Positions 7,717 to 16,270 are shown, counted from the first letter of the stretch. The stretch is 64,000 bases of DNA from Alistipes sp. (GCA_017399485.1 JAFQCA010000015.1:1-64000); one strand, 5' to 3'. Translations and numbers: made by a program. The notes: generated from the sequence alone by a model not told the origin.

Positions 7717-8676
7717 CTACTTTCTGGTCAAGGCCTCGCGAGCGAAACATACGCAGTTGTGTACCTCCTTCAATGCATTTGACCACGGCTTAATCGGGTA
7801 TTCGAGTTCTATGTCGCAGTGTATAGGCCACTTGTTGTCGCGTATCATACGCAGAATCTCACGCAACGGAGTCTCGCCCTGTCCCCATACCTGATTGAAG
7901 TTTGCGGGGTCGGCGTTGGGGCCTGTCTTATCCTTAAGGTGAAGGCTGAAGATGCGGTCGTGATACTTCTCGATAAAGTCGCGCGGGTCCTTGCCTGTAG
8001 AGCCGAGATAGTGGCCGCAGTCGAAGTTAAGCATCATCATAGGTGAAACATCCAAAATGGGGTCACAACTGAATCCTTCCTGCGCATATTGGAAGTGGTT
8101 GTGCATAGCGACATATACACCGTGCTTCTCGGCAAAGGGGGCTAATCTCTTGGCTGAATCGAGACTCAACTCCTGAACGGTAGCCTTCGCGCCCAAAGCC
8201 TTTACGCCCAAGAATAGGCGGTCAATCTCCTCGTCAGACCATCCAGCAGGGCCGCAGTTCAGTACGTGGATACCTATGCCGGCGGCAGCAAGTGCATTGC
8301 GAATAGCCTTAATCTTATTCAAATCCATATTCTTGCGCCATTGAACTTGTTGCTCGTAAGAAGCGTTTTCGGGTGCGCCTGCATACTTCGCAAACTCGCC
8401 ATACATAACTTCTAACGAACTTACACCTGCCTTATGGCAGCAGTCAATCAGTTCTTGAACAGTCTGCGCAGGCTGCCCAATCCAACTATATGTTGAACTA
8501 CCCACCTGCACTCCTCCAAAGTTAGAATCCAGTGCGGGATTGGTCTTTATCTTCACTTTCTCCTTCGCAAATACAGAGGTTGTGGGCAATAGAGTTGCGG
8601 CAGCCAAAGCCGCAGCCGACTGCTTCAAGAATGTGCGTCTTGAGGTCTTTTGGTAGAAAAGTTTTACATCATCCAT
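7717..8676 (-). CDS. Sugar phosphate isomerase/epimerase-like TIM barrel, Tat-exported
   Basis: A 319-residue protein with a twin-arginine signal (TSRRTFLKQSAAALAAATLL). The body is an AP-endonuclease-2/xylose-isomerase-type TIM barrel: SSLEVMYGEFAKYAG, GIHVLNCGPAGWS, VYVAMHNHFQYA, LNFDCGHYLGSTG, SLHLKD and IHCDIELEYP carry the usual metal ligands (Glu, Asp, His, Glu). It is the first gene of a three-gene operon behind a consensus promoter (8720-8750). In 3-keto-glycoside pathways such proteins act on keto sugars, although the exact reaction here is inferred. Confidence 0.83.
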   Translation of the reverse strand: MDDVKLFYQKTSRRTFLKQSAAALAAATLLPTTSVFAKEKVKIKTNPALDSNFGGVQVGSSTYSWIGQPAQTVQELIDCCHKAGVSSLEVMYGEFAKYAGAPENASYEQQVQWRKNMDLNKIKAIRNALAAAGIGIHVLNCGPAGWSDEEIDRLFLGVKALGAKATVQELSLDSAKRLAPFAEKHGVYVAMHNHFQYAQEGFSCDPILDVSPMMMLNFDCGHYLGSTGKDPRDFIEKYHDRIFSLHLKDKTGPNADPANFNQVWGQGETPLREILRMIRDNKWPIHCDIELEYPIKPWSNALKEVHNCVCFAREALTRK

Positions 8677-8719
8677 CTTTTGAAGTTTTAAGATTTGGTG
8701 TTAAAAACAAATTATTATG

Positions 8720-8750
8720 CAAATATAAGTAAAAAACTTCGTTTTGTCAA
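8720..8750 (-). promoter_or_regulatory. Promoter of the 3-keto-glycoside operon
   Basis: The minus strand has TTG (8748-8750) and TATATTTG (8720-8727) 20 bp apart. The predicted start is near 8713, giving an approximately 37-nt leader. A run of nine G lies 20 bp further upstream (8770-8778). Confidence 0.7.
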
Positions 8751-8820
8751 ATTGTATGCAGACTTTTTCGGGGGGGGGTAATGCGCTGGTAATCAGCACA
8801 ATAATTTTGATGTTATAATA

Positions 8821-8856
8821 AAAAAACGGTTACTCAACCTATTTGTCAAGCAACCG
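8821..8856 (-). terminator. Terminator downstream of the SQR-like gene
   Basis: A 12-bp stem (8827-8838 with 8845-8856, several G-U pairs), then a T-run on the minus strand (complement of 8821-8826). It lies 29 nt after the stop and has the GGTTG...CAACC theme shared by other terminators here. Confidence 0.7.
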
Positions 8857-8884
8857 ATTATGCAATGTCTAAAATTTATATGCT

Positions 8885-10267
8885 TTAATACAGACCCTTT
8901 AGCATCAAGTTAAAGTAGATGGGTTTCAGCGCATATACCTTCAGTAACCACGCCACCCACTGCTCCTGTGACATATCCCACAGCGAGAGCGGGAATGTGA
9001 TTTGCGCCTTCTTGTCGTAATCGAATTCTGCCATCAGAACCTTGCCATACTCGGTTACGATAGGGCAAGCAGCATAACCATCATACTTGGCCTCCGGAGT
9101 GCGTCCCTCCATCAAAGCGATGAGGTTTTCGACAGCAATAGGCAACTGCTTGCGTATGGCCGCAGAGGTCTTGCTTGTCGGTATGCCAGCACAGTCACCG
9201 AAACTGATGATGTTGTCATACGTAAGGTGGATGAGCGAGTGCTTATCAACCATAGCCCAGCCATCGGCTGCCAAATTACCCTCTGTCCAACTCAGTCCAG
9301 ATTCACGCACAAAGTCGGGAGCGCACTGCGGCACCATAAAGTGCATAAAATCGTAGTCGTCGGTAAAAGGTGTCACTGTCTTATTGCCTTCGGCATCGGT
9401 CTCCACACGCTCGAAGTAGGCCTTTTTAGCCGATGTATCGATACCTTTCAGTCGGCAGTTGATATCTACGGGTATGTTACGCTCCTTGTAAATCTCCTCC
9501 AATCGAGGAGTAAAGTAGGGAACGTTGTATAGTTGCTTGCTCCCCGTATAGTAGTGCATATCAATCTTGTCGAGATTGTTGTTCTTGCGGGCATTATCCC
9601 ACGAGAGCAGACAAATCTTTTTGGGCGCACCGCCGCACTTGTGCTTGGTGTATGTGTCGCAGAAGATACCCTTACCGCCTTTTTCGCCAAAGGCCTTCAT
9701 TGCGGGCCACGTCTTGGCTGCACCTTCGGGGCCATAGATGGTGTAGGCATTTCCTTGTCCTACAGTCTCGTAAGTGATACCCTCAATGCGTCCCCAATCG
9801 TACTTTACACCCGGCACCAAGACCAAAAAGTCATACTCAACGACTCCATTTTTGGCAGTGTCGACTCTGTTCTGTGTGGGGTGGATAAGCGTAGCAACGT
9901 CCTTAATCCATTTTACACCCGAAGGCATACAATCCGCTTGCGGCTTCCATACGTCGTCGGGTTGATATACACCGCTGGCGATGAGTGTGAATCCGGGCTG
10001 ATAGTATTGACGGTCACTTGGGTCGATGATAGTAATGTCGGGATTTTTCAGCGCACGTTTGAGTTGCGCAGCCATACTTATACCTGCCGCACCGCCACCG
10101 ATGATTACGATACGACCTTTGGCATTGCTCTTTGTTGCGTAGGCCTTGTCGGTACCAGCCGCCAAGACTACACCTGCCGCCGCCATTATCTTAAGAAATT
10201 GGGCTCGCGATATTACACCGTCGGCAACCAATTTCTCCATATCTCTTTCAAATTTTGATAAAGCCAT
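8885..10267 (-). CDS. Sulfide:quinone reductase-like FAD oxidoreductase
   Basis: A 460-residue flavoprotein. An N-terminal segment (about residues 1-45) has a hydrophobic stretch FLKIMAAAGVVLAAG. Then comes the FAD-binding IVIIGGGAAGISMAAQLKRA (about residue 53), RQYYQPGFTLIASG as in SQR proteins, and KHKCGGAPKKICLLSW with the conserved redox Cys of the SQR family (about residue 215). A second FAD motif, IISFGDCAGIPTSKT, is near residue 365. The family passes electrons from sulfide or a related donor to quinone at the membrane. It stands alone between terminator and promoter. The substrate is inferred, and related flavocytochrome-like or NDH-2-like functions remain possible. Confidence 0.75.
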   Translation of the reverse strand: MALSKFERDMEKLVADGVISRAQFLKIMAAAGVVLAAGTDKAYATKSNAKGRIVIIGGGAAGISMAAQLKRALKNPDITIIDPSDRQYYQPGFTLIASGVYQPDDVWKPQADCMPSGVKWIKDVATLIHPTQNRVDTAKNGVVEYDFLVLVPGVKYDWGRIEGITYETVGQGNAYTIYGPEGAAKTWPAMKAFGEKGGKGIFCDTYTKHKCGGAPKKICLLSWDNARKNNNLDKIDMHYYTGSKQLYNVPYFTPRLEEIYKERNIPVDINCRLKGIDTSAKKAYFERVETDAEGNKTVTPFTDDYDFMHFMVPQCAPDFVRESGLSWTEGNLAADGWAMVDKHSLIHLTYDNIISFGDCAGIPTSKTSAAIRKQLPIAVENLIALMEGRTPEAKYDGYAACPIVTEYGKVLMAEFDYDKKAQITFPLSLWDMSQEQWVAWLLKVYALKPIYFNLMLKGLY

Positions 10268-10294
10268 AGTTTATATTTTTCGTCTTAATGGTTA

Positions 10295-10326
10295 CAAAGG
10301 TAACAAAATTATTATATTTTGCCCAA
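10295..10326 (-). promoter_or_regulatory. Promoter of the SQR-like gene
   Basis: The minus strand has TTG (10324-10326) and TACCTTTG (10295-10302), spaced by 21 bp. The predicted start is near 10288, about 21 nt before the start codon. The promoter overlaps the intergenic space after the preceding oxidase gene, which ends at 10329. Confidence 0.65.
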
Positions 10327-10328
10327 TT

Positions 10329-13187
10329 TTATTTTGCCGATAAATCTCTTTGTCGCGTACACCTATCGACCAGATAGGCTATCGAACGATACTCAATCCC
10401 GGAGTGTGTGGTAAGACCTATCTCGCAGGTGCGGCTGTTGGAGTATCCCTCCGTTGCGCCCGACTTTTCGACGGCAGAGCGCAACTTACGAAGTGCATAG
10501 GCGTTGAGTTCGGGGTTGGTAAATCCTTTGTCGCCAGCAAATCCGCAACACCCTACGCCCTCGGGTAATACCACCTCACGCGCACACATCTTGGCCAAAG
10601 AGATAATCTTCTCCGCAAGCCCCATACGGCGCATCGAGCAGGTGATGTGCAGTGCAACGGTCGTATCTATTGGCTCGAACGTAAGCCTGTCGCACAGATA
10701 TTCCAATATAAACTCTGCGGGCTCATATAACTTTATGCGTAAAATCTTTTCGCGCATATGGTGCAGGCAGGGGCTCTGGTCGCAGAGTACGGGATAACGC
10801 CCTGCATCACTTGCTCGCCACAACGCCTCCTCCAATTCGGCTATTTTACGGTCGGCTATGTCGCTCATACCCTTGCTCTCCCATATTGTGCCACAGCAGA
10901 GATTCTCCATACCTTCGGGGAATATAACCTCGTAGCCCGCTTTGTGCAGCAGCGAGAGCATCTCCTCGACCTGTGCCGCATCGTGACGGTGACAATGGTC
11001 GGTACCCATAGTCTGATTTATACAACTCGGATAATATACCACCTTTGGCTTCTCGTTATCCTGTGCTTTCTCTGCCGAGTGGGCCTTGACGATGGCTTGG
11101 GGGATGTGGTAGGCCAATGGCATAGAGGGTTGCCAGCGGGGTAGTCCTGCACTATGCATTGCCGATGCGATGCCCGACATAGCCCTCTCGCCCAATGTGC
11201 GGTGCGCAGTGTCGGCCAACCATAGCAGTGGTCGCAACGAGGATTTAACCTCGGCAAAATGGTTGGCGGCAAAGTCTCCTATGCGGTGTGTGACGCTACC
11301 CTGCGGATGATTTTCCGCGCGTAGCAGGTGCGTCAGCTCGCCCATATTGATGCCCAAAGGGCAACTCGTCGAGCAGAGTCCGTCGCCCGCGCAGCTCTCC
11401 TCGCCGAGATATTTGTAACCCTTTTCGAGTTCTTTGAGTAAGGTGGGGTTCTCGCCTGAAGCCTTTAGACGTGCTATCTCACGACGGATAACTATACGCT
11501 GACGAGACGAGAGGGTGAGTCCGCAACTCACACACTGCACTTCGCAGAATCCGCACTCAATACAGCGGTCGACAAGAGTGTTGGTCAGAGGTAGTGGCTT
11601 GAAGTTCGCGAGGTGGCATCGCTCATCGTCGTTGAATATCACACCAGGGTTGAGGATGCCCTTCTCGTCGAAGAGTCTCTTTATTCGGCGCATAATGTCG
11701 AAGGCCTTGTCGCCCCATTCGCGCTTGACGTAGGGTGCCATATTGCGGCCCGTACCGTGCTCGGCCTTGAGCGAGCCATCGTATTTGTTTATAACCAAGT
11801 TTGCCACCTGCTCCATTAGTTGTTCATAGCGAGCCACCTCCGACTCGGTCGAGAACGATTGGTTGATGATGAAGTGGTAGTTGCCCTCCAGAGCGTGGCC
11901 ATAGATGCATGCATCGTCATATCCATATTTGTTGAGTAGTTCGGCCAGTTCGGCAGTCGCTTCGGGCAGATGCTCAATGGGGAAGGCAATATCCTCGATA
12001 AGCGATGTGGTGCCCGCACGTCGTGAGCCTCCCACCGAGGGAAATATTCCCGAACGTATAGCCCAATATTTTGCCTGCAAAGCCGCATCAGTCGAGAAGT
12101 GAGCCGCCTTGTATAGTTTGAACTCCTTTAATTTGTGCTCTATTGTGGCTATGTTTGTCTGCAACTCCTCTGCGGTGTGCGCTTTGGTCTCGGTGAGTAC
12201 CGCCGTAAGCCCCACGCCCGTAGTGTCGTTCACCGAGGCGAGTGATTTGGCATCCAACAACTCGGCACTATGCACTATGCGCTCGCCATCACTGTCTGTT
12301 AACTGTCGCATTGCCACTACCGCCTTGCACGCCTCACGAATTGAGTCGATGTAGAGCATAGCGCAAGCCTTATGCTCGAAATCGCGCTCCGAGAGCATCG
12401 TTACCTCCGACATAAAGGCCAATGTACCCTCCGAGCCGACCATCAAGTGGGCTATGATGTCGAATACATCGTCATACGCGACCAGCGGCAGCAGGTTGAG
12501 TCCCACCACATTTTTAATCGCATATTTCTGTCGTATGCGAGCCGTCAGGGCCTCGTCAGCCCGTACCTCGTCACGCAGAGCCTCCAGCGTGCTAATAAAA
12601 TCGTGGTGTGTGGCGGCAAACGCACGTCGGCTCTCCTCCGAGCCTGTGTCGAGCATAGTGCCGTCGCTGAATATTATTCGCATCGATAGCAACATACGGT
12701 CGCTGTTGGCGTGTGTGCCACAGTTCATTCCCGAGGCGTTATTCATCACTATTCCGCCCACCATAGCGCTCTTGACCGATGCGGGGTCGGGCGAGAAACG
12801 ATAGCCGTAGGGCTTGAGTACCTCGCTCACCTTTGCTCCTATCACACCAGGTTGCAGTCGTATGGCTCGGCCGCCATCCAACACTTCATAATCCTCCCAA
12901 TTCTTGCCAGCCACGACCAGTACCGAGTCGCTCACCGATTGTCCCGAGAGGCTTGTACCTGCGGCTCGGAACGTAAGCGGAACGTCGAATTGTGCCGCAG
13001 CGCGAATAATCTCTGCGACCTCCTGCTCCTCGTTGGAGCGCACAACGATTTGTGGTGTCAGACGATAGAACCCAGCATCGGTACCCCAAGCCAAGCGTCG
13101 CAGGTAATCGGTATAGATTCTCTGCGAGGGGATGAACGACTTTATGTGATTGAGAAAATCGAGGTGTCTGCTTTTCATATTTTGCAA
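10329..13187 (-). CDS. FAD-linked oxidase with Fe-S domain (D-lactate dehydrogenase-like)
   Basis: A 952-residue fused enzyme. The N-terminal half is a PCMH-type FAD domain (LTFRAAGTSLSGQSVSD and MVGGIVMNNASGMNCG, about residues 55-150; GSEGTLAFMSEVT, about 252) with an FAD-oxidase C-terminal cap ending in KAEHGTGRNMAPYV. The second half is ferredoxin- and CCG-type: CIECGFCEVQC, GDGLCSTSCPLG, then CCG-like motifs NLCCGTIWESKG and GCCGFAGDKGF. This is the layout of membrane-associated D-lactate or 2-hydroxyacid dehydrogenases that feed electrons to quinone. An alternative start is Met4. It is likely a single-gene unit. Confidence 0.85.
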   Translation of the reverse strand: MQNMKSRHLDFLNHIKSFIPSQRIYTDYLRRLAWGTDAGFYRLTPQIVVRSNEEQEVAEIIRAAAQFDVPLTFRAAGTSLSGQSVSDSVLVVAGKNWEDYEVLDGGRAIRLQPGVIGAKVSEVLKPYGYRFSPDPASVKSAMVGGIVMNNASGMNCGTHANSDRMLLSMRIIFSDGTMLDTGSEESRRAFAATHHDFISTLEALRDEVRADEALTARIRQKYAIKNVVGLNLLPLVAYDDVFDIIAHLMVGSEGTLAFMSEVTMLSERDFEHKACAMLYIDSIREACKAVVAMRQLTDSDGERIVHSAELLDAKSLASVNDTTGVGLTAVLTETKAHTAEELQTNIATIEHKLKEFKLYKAAHFSTDAALQAKYWAIRSGIFPSVGGSRRAGTTSLIEDIAFPIEHLPEATAELAELLNKYGYDDACIYGHALEGNYHFIINQSFSTESEVARYEQLMEQVANLVINKYDGSLKAEHGTGRNMAPYVKREWGDKAFDIMRRIKRLFDEKGILNPGVIFNDDERCHLANFKPLPLTNTLVDRCIECGFCEVQCVSCGLTLSSRQRIVIRREIARLKASGENPTLLKELEKGYKYLGEESCAGDGLCSTSCPLGINMGELTHLLRAENHPQGSVTHRIGDFAANHFAEVKSSLRPLLWLADTAHRTLGERAMSGIASAMHSAGLPRWQPSMPLAYHIPQAIVKAHSAEKAQDNEKPKVVYYPSCINQTMGTDHCHRHDAAQVEEMLSLLHKAGYEVIFPEGMENLCCGTIWESKGMSDIADRKIAELEEALWRASDAGRYPVLCDQSPCLHHMREKILRIKLYEPAEFILEYLCDRLTFEPIDTTVALHITCSMRRMGLAEKIISLAKMCAREVVLPEGVGCCGFAGDKGFTNPELNAYALRKLRSAVEKSGATEGYSNSRTCEIGLTTHSGIEYRSIAYLVDRCTRQRDLSAK

Positions 13188-13199
13188 AAATTATATGTA

Positions 13200-13207
13200 C
13201 AAATATA
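13200..13207 (-). promoter_or_regulatory. -7 box of the FAD-linked oxidase gene
   Basis: The minus strand reads TATATTTG, 12 nt before the start codon region. The nearest TTG is too far (27 bp) for a normal -33 element, so the call rests on the -7 box only. The box lies just after the yebC terminator. Confidence 0.4.
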
Positions 13208-13210
13208 CGA

Positions 13211-13248
13211 AAAAAACGATATTCGAGATAACCTCAAATATCGTTTTT
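13211..13248 (-). terminator. Terminator of yebC (bidirectional shape)
   Basis: A 13-bp inverted repeat with one mismatch (13215-13227 with 13233-13245) and a 5-nt loop. A-tracts on one side and T-tracts on the other give T-runs on both strands. It lies 26 nt after the yebC stop on the minus strand. Confidence 0.65.
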
Positions 13249-13273
13249 ACTATTTGCGTTGTTTAGAAGTGGC

Positions 13274-14005
13274 TTACTCCTCGGCATCGTCAGACTCGGC
13301 CATTGTGGTGTAAACATTTACCACATCGTCGTCCTCCTCCAACTTCTCCTGCAACTTCTCGACAGCCTCGCGCTCCTCTGGAGTAAGTTCTTTGGTGTCA
13401 GTGGGGATACGTACGCCCTCTCCCGATACCAACTCGTAGCCGTTATCCTCAATCCACTTCTGGATGGCTCCGAATGACTCATAAGGCGCACTTACTGTTA
13501 CCTCACCATCCTCGGCGAAGAACTCATCTACACCCAAGTCAATCATCTCCAACTCCATCTCCTCCAAGTCAAGGCCCTCTGTAGGCTTGAACTTAAACAA
13601 GCATTTATGCTCGAACATAAACGCCACGCTACCAGAGTTACCCAACGTACCGCCGCACTTGTTGAAGTACATTCTGACGCTGGCAACCGTACGGTTTGTA
13701 TTGTCGGTTGCAGTCTCCACCAAGAAGGCTACACCGTGAGGGCCGTAACCCTCGTAAATCATCTCCTTGTAGTCTGCTGCATCCTTGTCCGTTGCACGCT
13801 TGATAGCACGCTCGATATTCTCCTTAGGCATATTCTCAGCCTTTGCGTTCTGAATCAAGATACGCAGACGAGTGTTAGACGATGGGTCTGAACCGGCAGC
13901 CTTTACTGCGATTTCAATCTCCTTACCGATTTTTGTAAATACGCGGGCCATATGTCCCCAGCGCTTCATTTTTCTTGCTTTGCGATACTCAAACGCTCTT
14001 CCCAT
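13274..14005 (-). CDS. yebC: YebC/PmpR (TACO1) family protein
   Basis: A 243-residue protein of the usual YebC length. It begins MGRAFEYRKARKMKRWGHMARVF and continues with the family signatures EIEIAVKAAGSDPSSNTRL, NMPKENIERAIKRA, YEGYGPHGVAFLVE and DNTNRTVASVR. YebC proteins were first called transcription regulators; more recent work links the family to relief of ribosome stalling at proline runs, so a translation role is plausible. The acidic C-terminus (LEEDDDVVNV and DDAEE) is notable. It is a single gene with its own promoter and terminator. Confidence 0.93.
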   Translation of the reverse strand: MGRAFEYRKARKMKRWGHMARVFTKIGKEIEIAVKAAGSDPSSNTRLRILIQNAKAENMPKENIERAIKRATDKDAADYKEMIYEGYGPHGVAFLVETATDNTNRTVASVRMYFNKCGGTLGNSGSVAFMFEHKCLFKFKPTEGLDLEEMELEMIDLGVDEFFAEDGEVTVSAPYESFGAIQKWIEDNGYELVSGEGVRIPTDTKELTPEEREAVEKLQEKLEEDDDVVNVYTTMAESDDAEE

Positions 14006-14042
14006 AATGAGTTATATTTTTGTTGTTATTTTTTGCTGACCG

Positions 14043-14073
14043 CAAAAATACGAAAATAATTGACACAAAGCAA
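14043..14073 (-). promoter_or_regulatory. Promoter of yebC
   Basis: The minus strand has TTG (14071-14073) and TATTTTTG (14043-14050) 20 bp apart. The predicted start is about 30 nt upstream of yebC. It is divergent from the tsaC -7 box at 14125. Confidence 0.65.
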
Positions 14074-14124
14074 CTCCGCCATTAAAATTATACATCACAA
14101 AGCCTCACTCTTAAGAAAAATCAT

Positions 14125-14132
14125 TACTTTTG
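14125..14132 (+). promoter_or_regulatory. -7 box of the tsaC-like operon
   Basis: TACTTTTG fits TAnnTTTG and lies 22 nt before the ATG at 14155. No TTG is seen at the expected -33 position. Confidence 0.45.
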
Positions 14133-14154
14133 TTGTCACAAAAATTGATTCACT

Positions 14155-14721
14155 ATGGAAAAGGAGATTTTGGCGGCCATCGAAGTGCTGCGTCAGGGCG
14201 GATTGATATTGTATCCTACCGATACGGTGTGGGGTATAGGTTGTGATGCGACAAACGAGGAGGCTGTGGCAAAGATATATGCTCTCAAGCAGAGCCACGA
14301 CAAGCACTCAATGCTTGTATTGTGCCGCGATGCCGATATGATTGTGCGCTATGTGAACAAGGCACCGGGTATAGCCTTCGAGGTTATGGAAATGAGCGAG
14401 AAACCACTGACGCTTATTCTTGAGGGTGCAGTGGGTGTAGCCCCTAACCTCATTCCCGAAGAGGGTACGCTTGGTGTGCGTGTGCCCAATCACGACTTTT
14501 GCAGCCAACTGTTGCGCCGTTTCGGCAAGCCTATAGTATCGACATCAGCAAATCTTTCGGGTGAGCCTACGCCGCTAAAGGGGTTGCAGGAGGTTAGCCG
14601 TGAGATTATCGAGGGAGTGGATTTTGTCGTAAATCCCCGTTTTCAGGGTAAGCCTACGTGTAAGCCCAGTGCGATTATCGCCTTTGGCGAGCGTGGCGAG
14701 GTGAAGATTATCCGTCAATAA
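14155..14721 (+). CDS. tsaC: L-threonylcarbamoyladenylate synthase (TsaC/YrdC/Sua5 family)
   Basis: A 188-residue cytoplasmic enzyme of the short, YrdC-only form. It makes threonylcarbamoyl-AMP from Thr, bicarbonate and ATP, the first step of t6A modification of ANN-decoding tRNAs. Visible signatures are GGLILYPTDTVWGIGCDA (residues 15-32), AVAKIYALKQS (binding Lys/Arg), GTLGVRVPNH and PIVSTSANLSGEPTP. The C-terminal Sua5 extension is absent. A thioesterase gene follows 14 bp downstream, suggesting co-transcription. Confidence 0.93.
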   Translation: MEKEILAAIEVLRQGGLILYPTDTVWGIGCDATNEEAVAKIYALKQSHDKHSMLVLCRDADMIVRYVNKAPGIAFEVMEMSEKPLTLILEGAVGVAPNLIPEEGTLGVRVPNHDFCSQLLRRFGKPIVSTSANLSGEPTPLKGLQEVSREIIEGVDFVVNPRFQGKPTCKPSAIIAFGERGEVKIIRQ

Positions 14722-14735
14722 GTTTCAGGGTTTAT

Positions 14736-15131
14736 ATGGCACTATTAATAAAAACGCCGATTCAGATGCGATTCTCGGATGCGGACTCTTTTGGCCACGT
14801 CAATAATGTCGCGCAGCAGATGTACTTTGATTTGGGTAAGACCGACTTATTCAAGGAGTTGTGGCGACTGACCGCAGCCGCCGAGCAGGTACCTGCCATC
14901 ATTGCTTCGCTCAATACGGAGTTTTACGAGCAGATTCGCTATGGCGAGGAGTTGCTGGTCGAGACTTTCATTGAGAAGGTAGGCCACAAAAGCCTGACGC
15001 TTGTGCAACGCCTGAAGTCAGGCGAGCGTCTGTGTACTCTCTCTCGTACGGTTATGGTGTGCTACGACAAGCAGCGCGGCCAATCGATAGCCGTTCCCGC
15101 GGAGTGGATACCGTATGTAGGGGAAGAATAA
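14736..15131 (+). CDS. Acyl-CoA thioesterase, 4-hydroxybenzoyl-CoA thioesterase type (hotdog fold)
   Basis: A 131-residue single hotdog domain. The N-terminal QMRFSDADSFGHVNNVAQQMYFDL (about residues 11-33) contains the catalytic Asp (DADSFGHVNN) of the YbgC/4HBT-I family, and HVNN precedes the hot-dog helix. No membrane segment is present. It follows tsaC by 14 bp and is the last gene before a strong bidirectional terminator. The acyl substrate is unknown. Confidence 0.88.
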   Translation: MALLIKTPIQMRFSDADSFGHVNNVAQQMYFDLGKTDLFKELWRLTAAAEQVPAIIASLNTEFYEQIRYGEELLVETFIEKVGHKSLTLVQRLKSGERLCTLSRTVMVCYDKQRGQSIAVPAEWIPYVGEE

Positions 15132-15145
15132 ATAAGCATACAATA

Positions 15146-15182
15146 AATTAGGGTGGCAACTTTTTCGGTTGCCACCCTAATT
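15146..15182. terminator. Bidirectional terminator between convergent genes
   Basis: A perfect 15-bp stem (15146-15160 with 15168-15182) and a 7-nt loop sit between the thioesterase stop at 15131 (plus) and the epimerase stop at 15203 (minus). Confidence 0.8.
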
Positions 15183-15202
15183 ATTTTATCTTCTGTCGAA
15201 AA

Positions 15203-16144
15203 TTACTTCACGAACTTTGCATTCTGCAAATATTCAGCACTCTTGCGAGCAGCCTCGAACATCTCGTCCATAATCTGGTCCTGAGAGTAACGGCTACCGT
15301 CGGCGTTAGTCTTCTGACGCAATGAACGGGGAGTCTCAATCTCTACAACATAATCCTTCATACCGTTCTTGTAGAACTGCTTGAAGATACCCTCGAAGTT
15401 GATTGTGCCGCTCTCGCCAATCACGAACTCATCCTTGATATGCAACAACTTGATGCGCTTGGGATACTTCTTGAGGTATGCAACGGGGTCCTGATTACCC
15501 TTTGTACACCAGTAAACGTCCAACTCGAAGCAAACATACTCAGGGTTGGTGTTCTCAACCAAATACTCCCACATCAACTGGTCCTTGTCAGAGAGTTTCT
15601 TGTACTCGCCAGAGTGGTTGTGATAACCGAGCATAAGACCATACTCCTCCTTTGCAATCTTACCTACTTTGTTGAGGTAGTCGCACATCTGCTGAATACC
15701 CTTTACAGAGTAGTCGGCACGGTAACTTGGGATAACGAAATACTTACCACCGCAAGCCTTCTGAATAGCGAACAAATCTCTCCAGCGCTGCATTACCTCG
15801 GCCTCCTTTGCGGGGTCCTCCTGAATGCTTGAGTGAGTAGATACAATGTTTACGCCGTTCTTCTCGCACAATGCCTTGAACTCCTCGGCTGACAAACCGA
15901 ATACCTTGGGATTACCTCCCCACTGTACCAACTCGAATACGTTGTAACCCATTGAGGCCAAACGCTCAACCGATGCTTTGGGGTCCTTCTGTACAGCACC
16001 CATTACGGAGTAGAGCTGGATGCCGATTTTCTTTGCTTTCTTTGCCTCAGCCGACTGCGGAAGGGCGATTGCACCTAAAACAAATGCCGAACAAGCAATG
16101 GCCGTGATAGCCTTGCGAGCAACATTGATAATAGTAGTTTTCAT
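15203..16144 (-). CDS. Exported sugar phosphate isomerase/epimerase family protein
   Basis: A 313-residue protein with a Sec-type signal peptide (about residues 1-33, hydrophobic AITAIACSAFVLGAIALP ending near AEA). The mature part is an AP-endonuclease-2-like TIM barrel: KIGIQLYSVMG, YNVFELVQWGG, GLMLGYHNHSGEY, VCFELDVYWCTKG, KLLHIKDEF and YVVEIETP supply the expected metal ligands. It is related to, but not near, the TIM-barrel gene at 7717. No oxidoreductase partner is adjacent, so its sugar substrate is unknown. Confidence 0.8.
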   Translation of the reverse strand: MKTTIINVARKAITAIACSAFVLGAIALPQSAEAKKAKKIGIQLYSVMGAVQKDPKASVERLASMGYNVFELVQWGGNPKVFGLSAEEFKALCEKNGVNIVSTHSSIQEDPAKEAEVMQRWRDLFAIQKACGGKYFVIPSYRADYSVKGIQQMCDYLNKVGKIAKEEYGLMLGYHNHSGEYKKLSDKDQLMWEYLVENTNPEYVCFELDVYWCTKGNQDPVAYLKKYPKRIKLLHIKDEFVIGESGTINFEGIFKQFYKNGMKDYVVEIETPRSLRQKTNADGSRYSQDQIMDEMFEAARKSAEYLQNAKFVK

Positions 16145-16203
16145 AATAAATGAAATTTAAGTTTATAGTTTCTGTTTTTATAGATTTTTTATTGTCATTA
16201 AGC

Positions 16204-16236
16204 AAAAAGGCGTCTCAACATTTATTGTTGGACACC
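16204..16236 (-). terminator. Terminator downstream of the tRNA-Thr region
   Basis: The minus strand reads GGTGTCCAAC, a loop, GTTGAGACGCC, then TTTTT. The stem is imperfect but stable. It lies just after the duplicated tRNA-Thr 3' fragment and would end a transcript holding both. Confidence 0.5.
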
Positions 16237-16246
16237 ATCTATAGAA

Positions 16247-16270
16247 CTGAATCCGAGACTTGAACTCGGG
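16247..16270 (-). repeat. Duplicate of the tRNA-Thr 3' end (24-bp direct repeat)
   Basis: These 24 bp are identical to 16478-16501 inside tRNA-Thr (T arm and acceptor 3' strand), in the same orientation, 231 bp apart. On the minus strand, just 5' of it, a GGGATGC/GCATCCC hairpin replaces the anticodon arm. It may be an att-site scar or a decayed tRNA copy. Confidence 0.75.

Noticed and set aside
12711..13313. 200-codon open frame antisense to the FAD-linked oxidase
   Set aside because: Lies opposite a clearly conserved gene and shows Cys/His/Arg-rich antisense composition.
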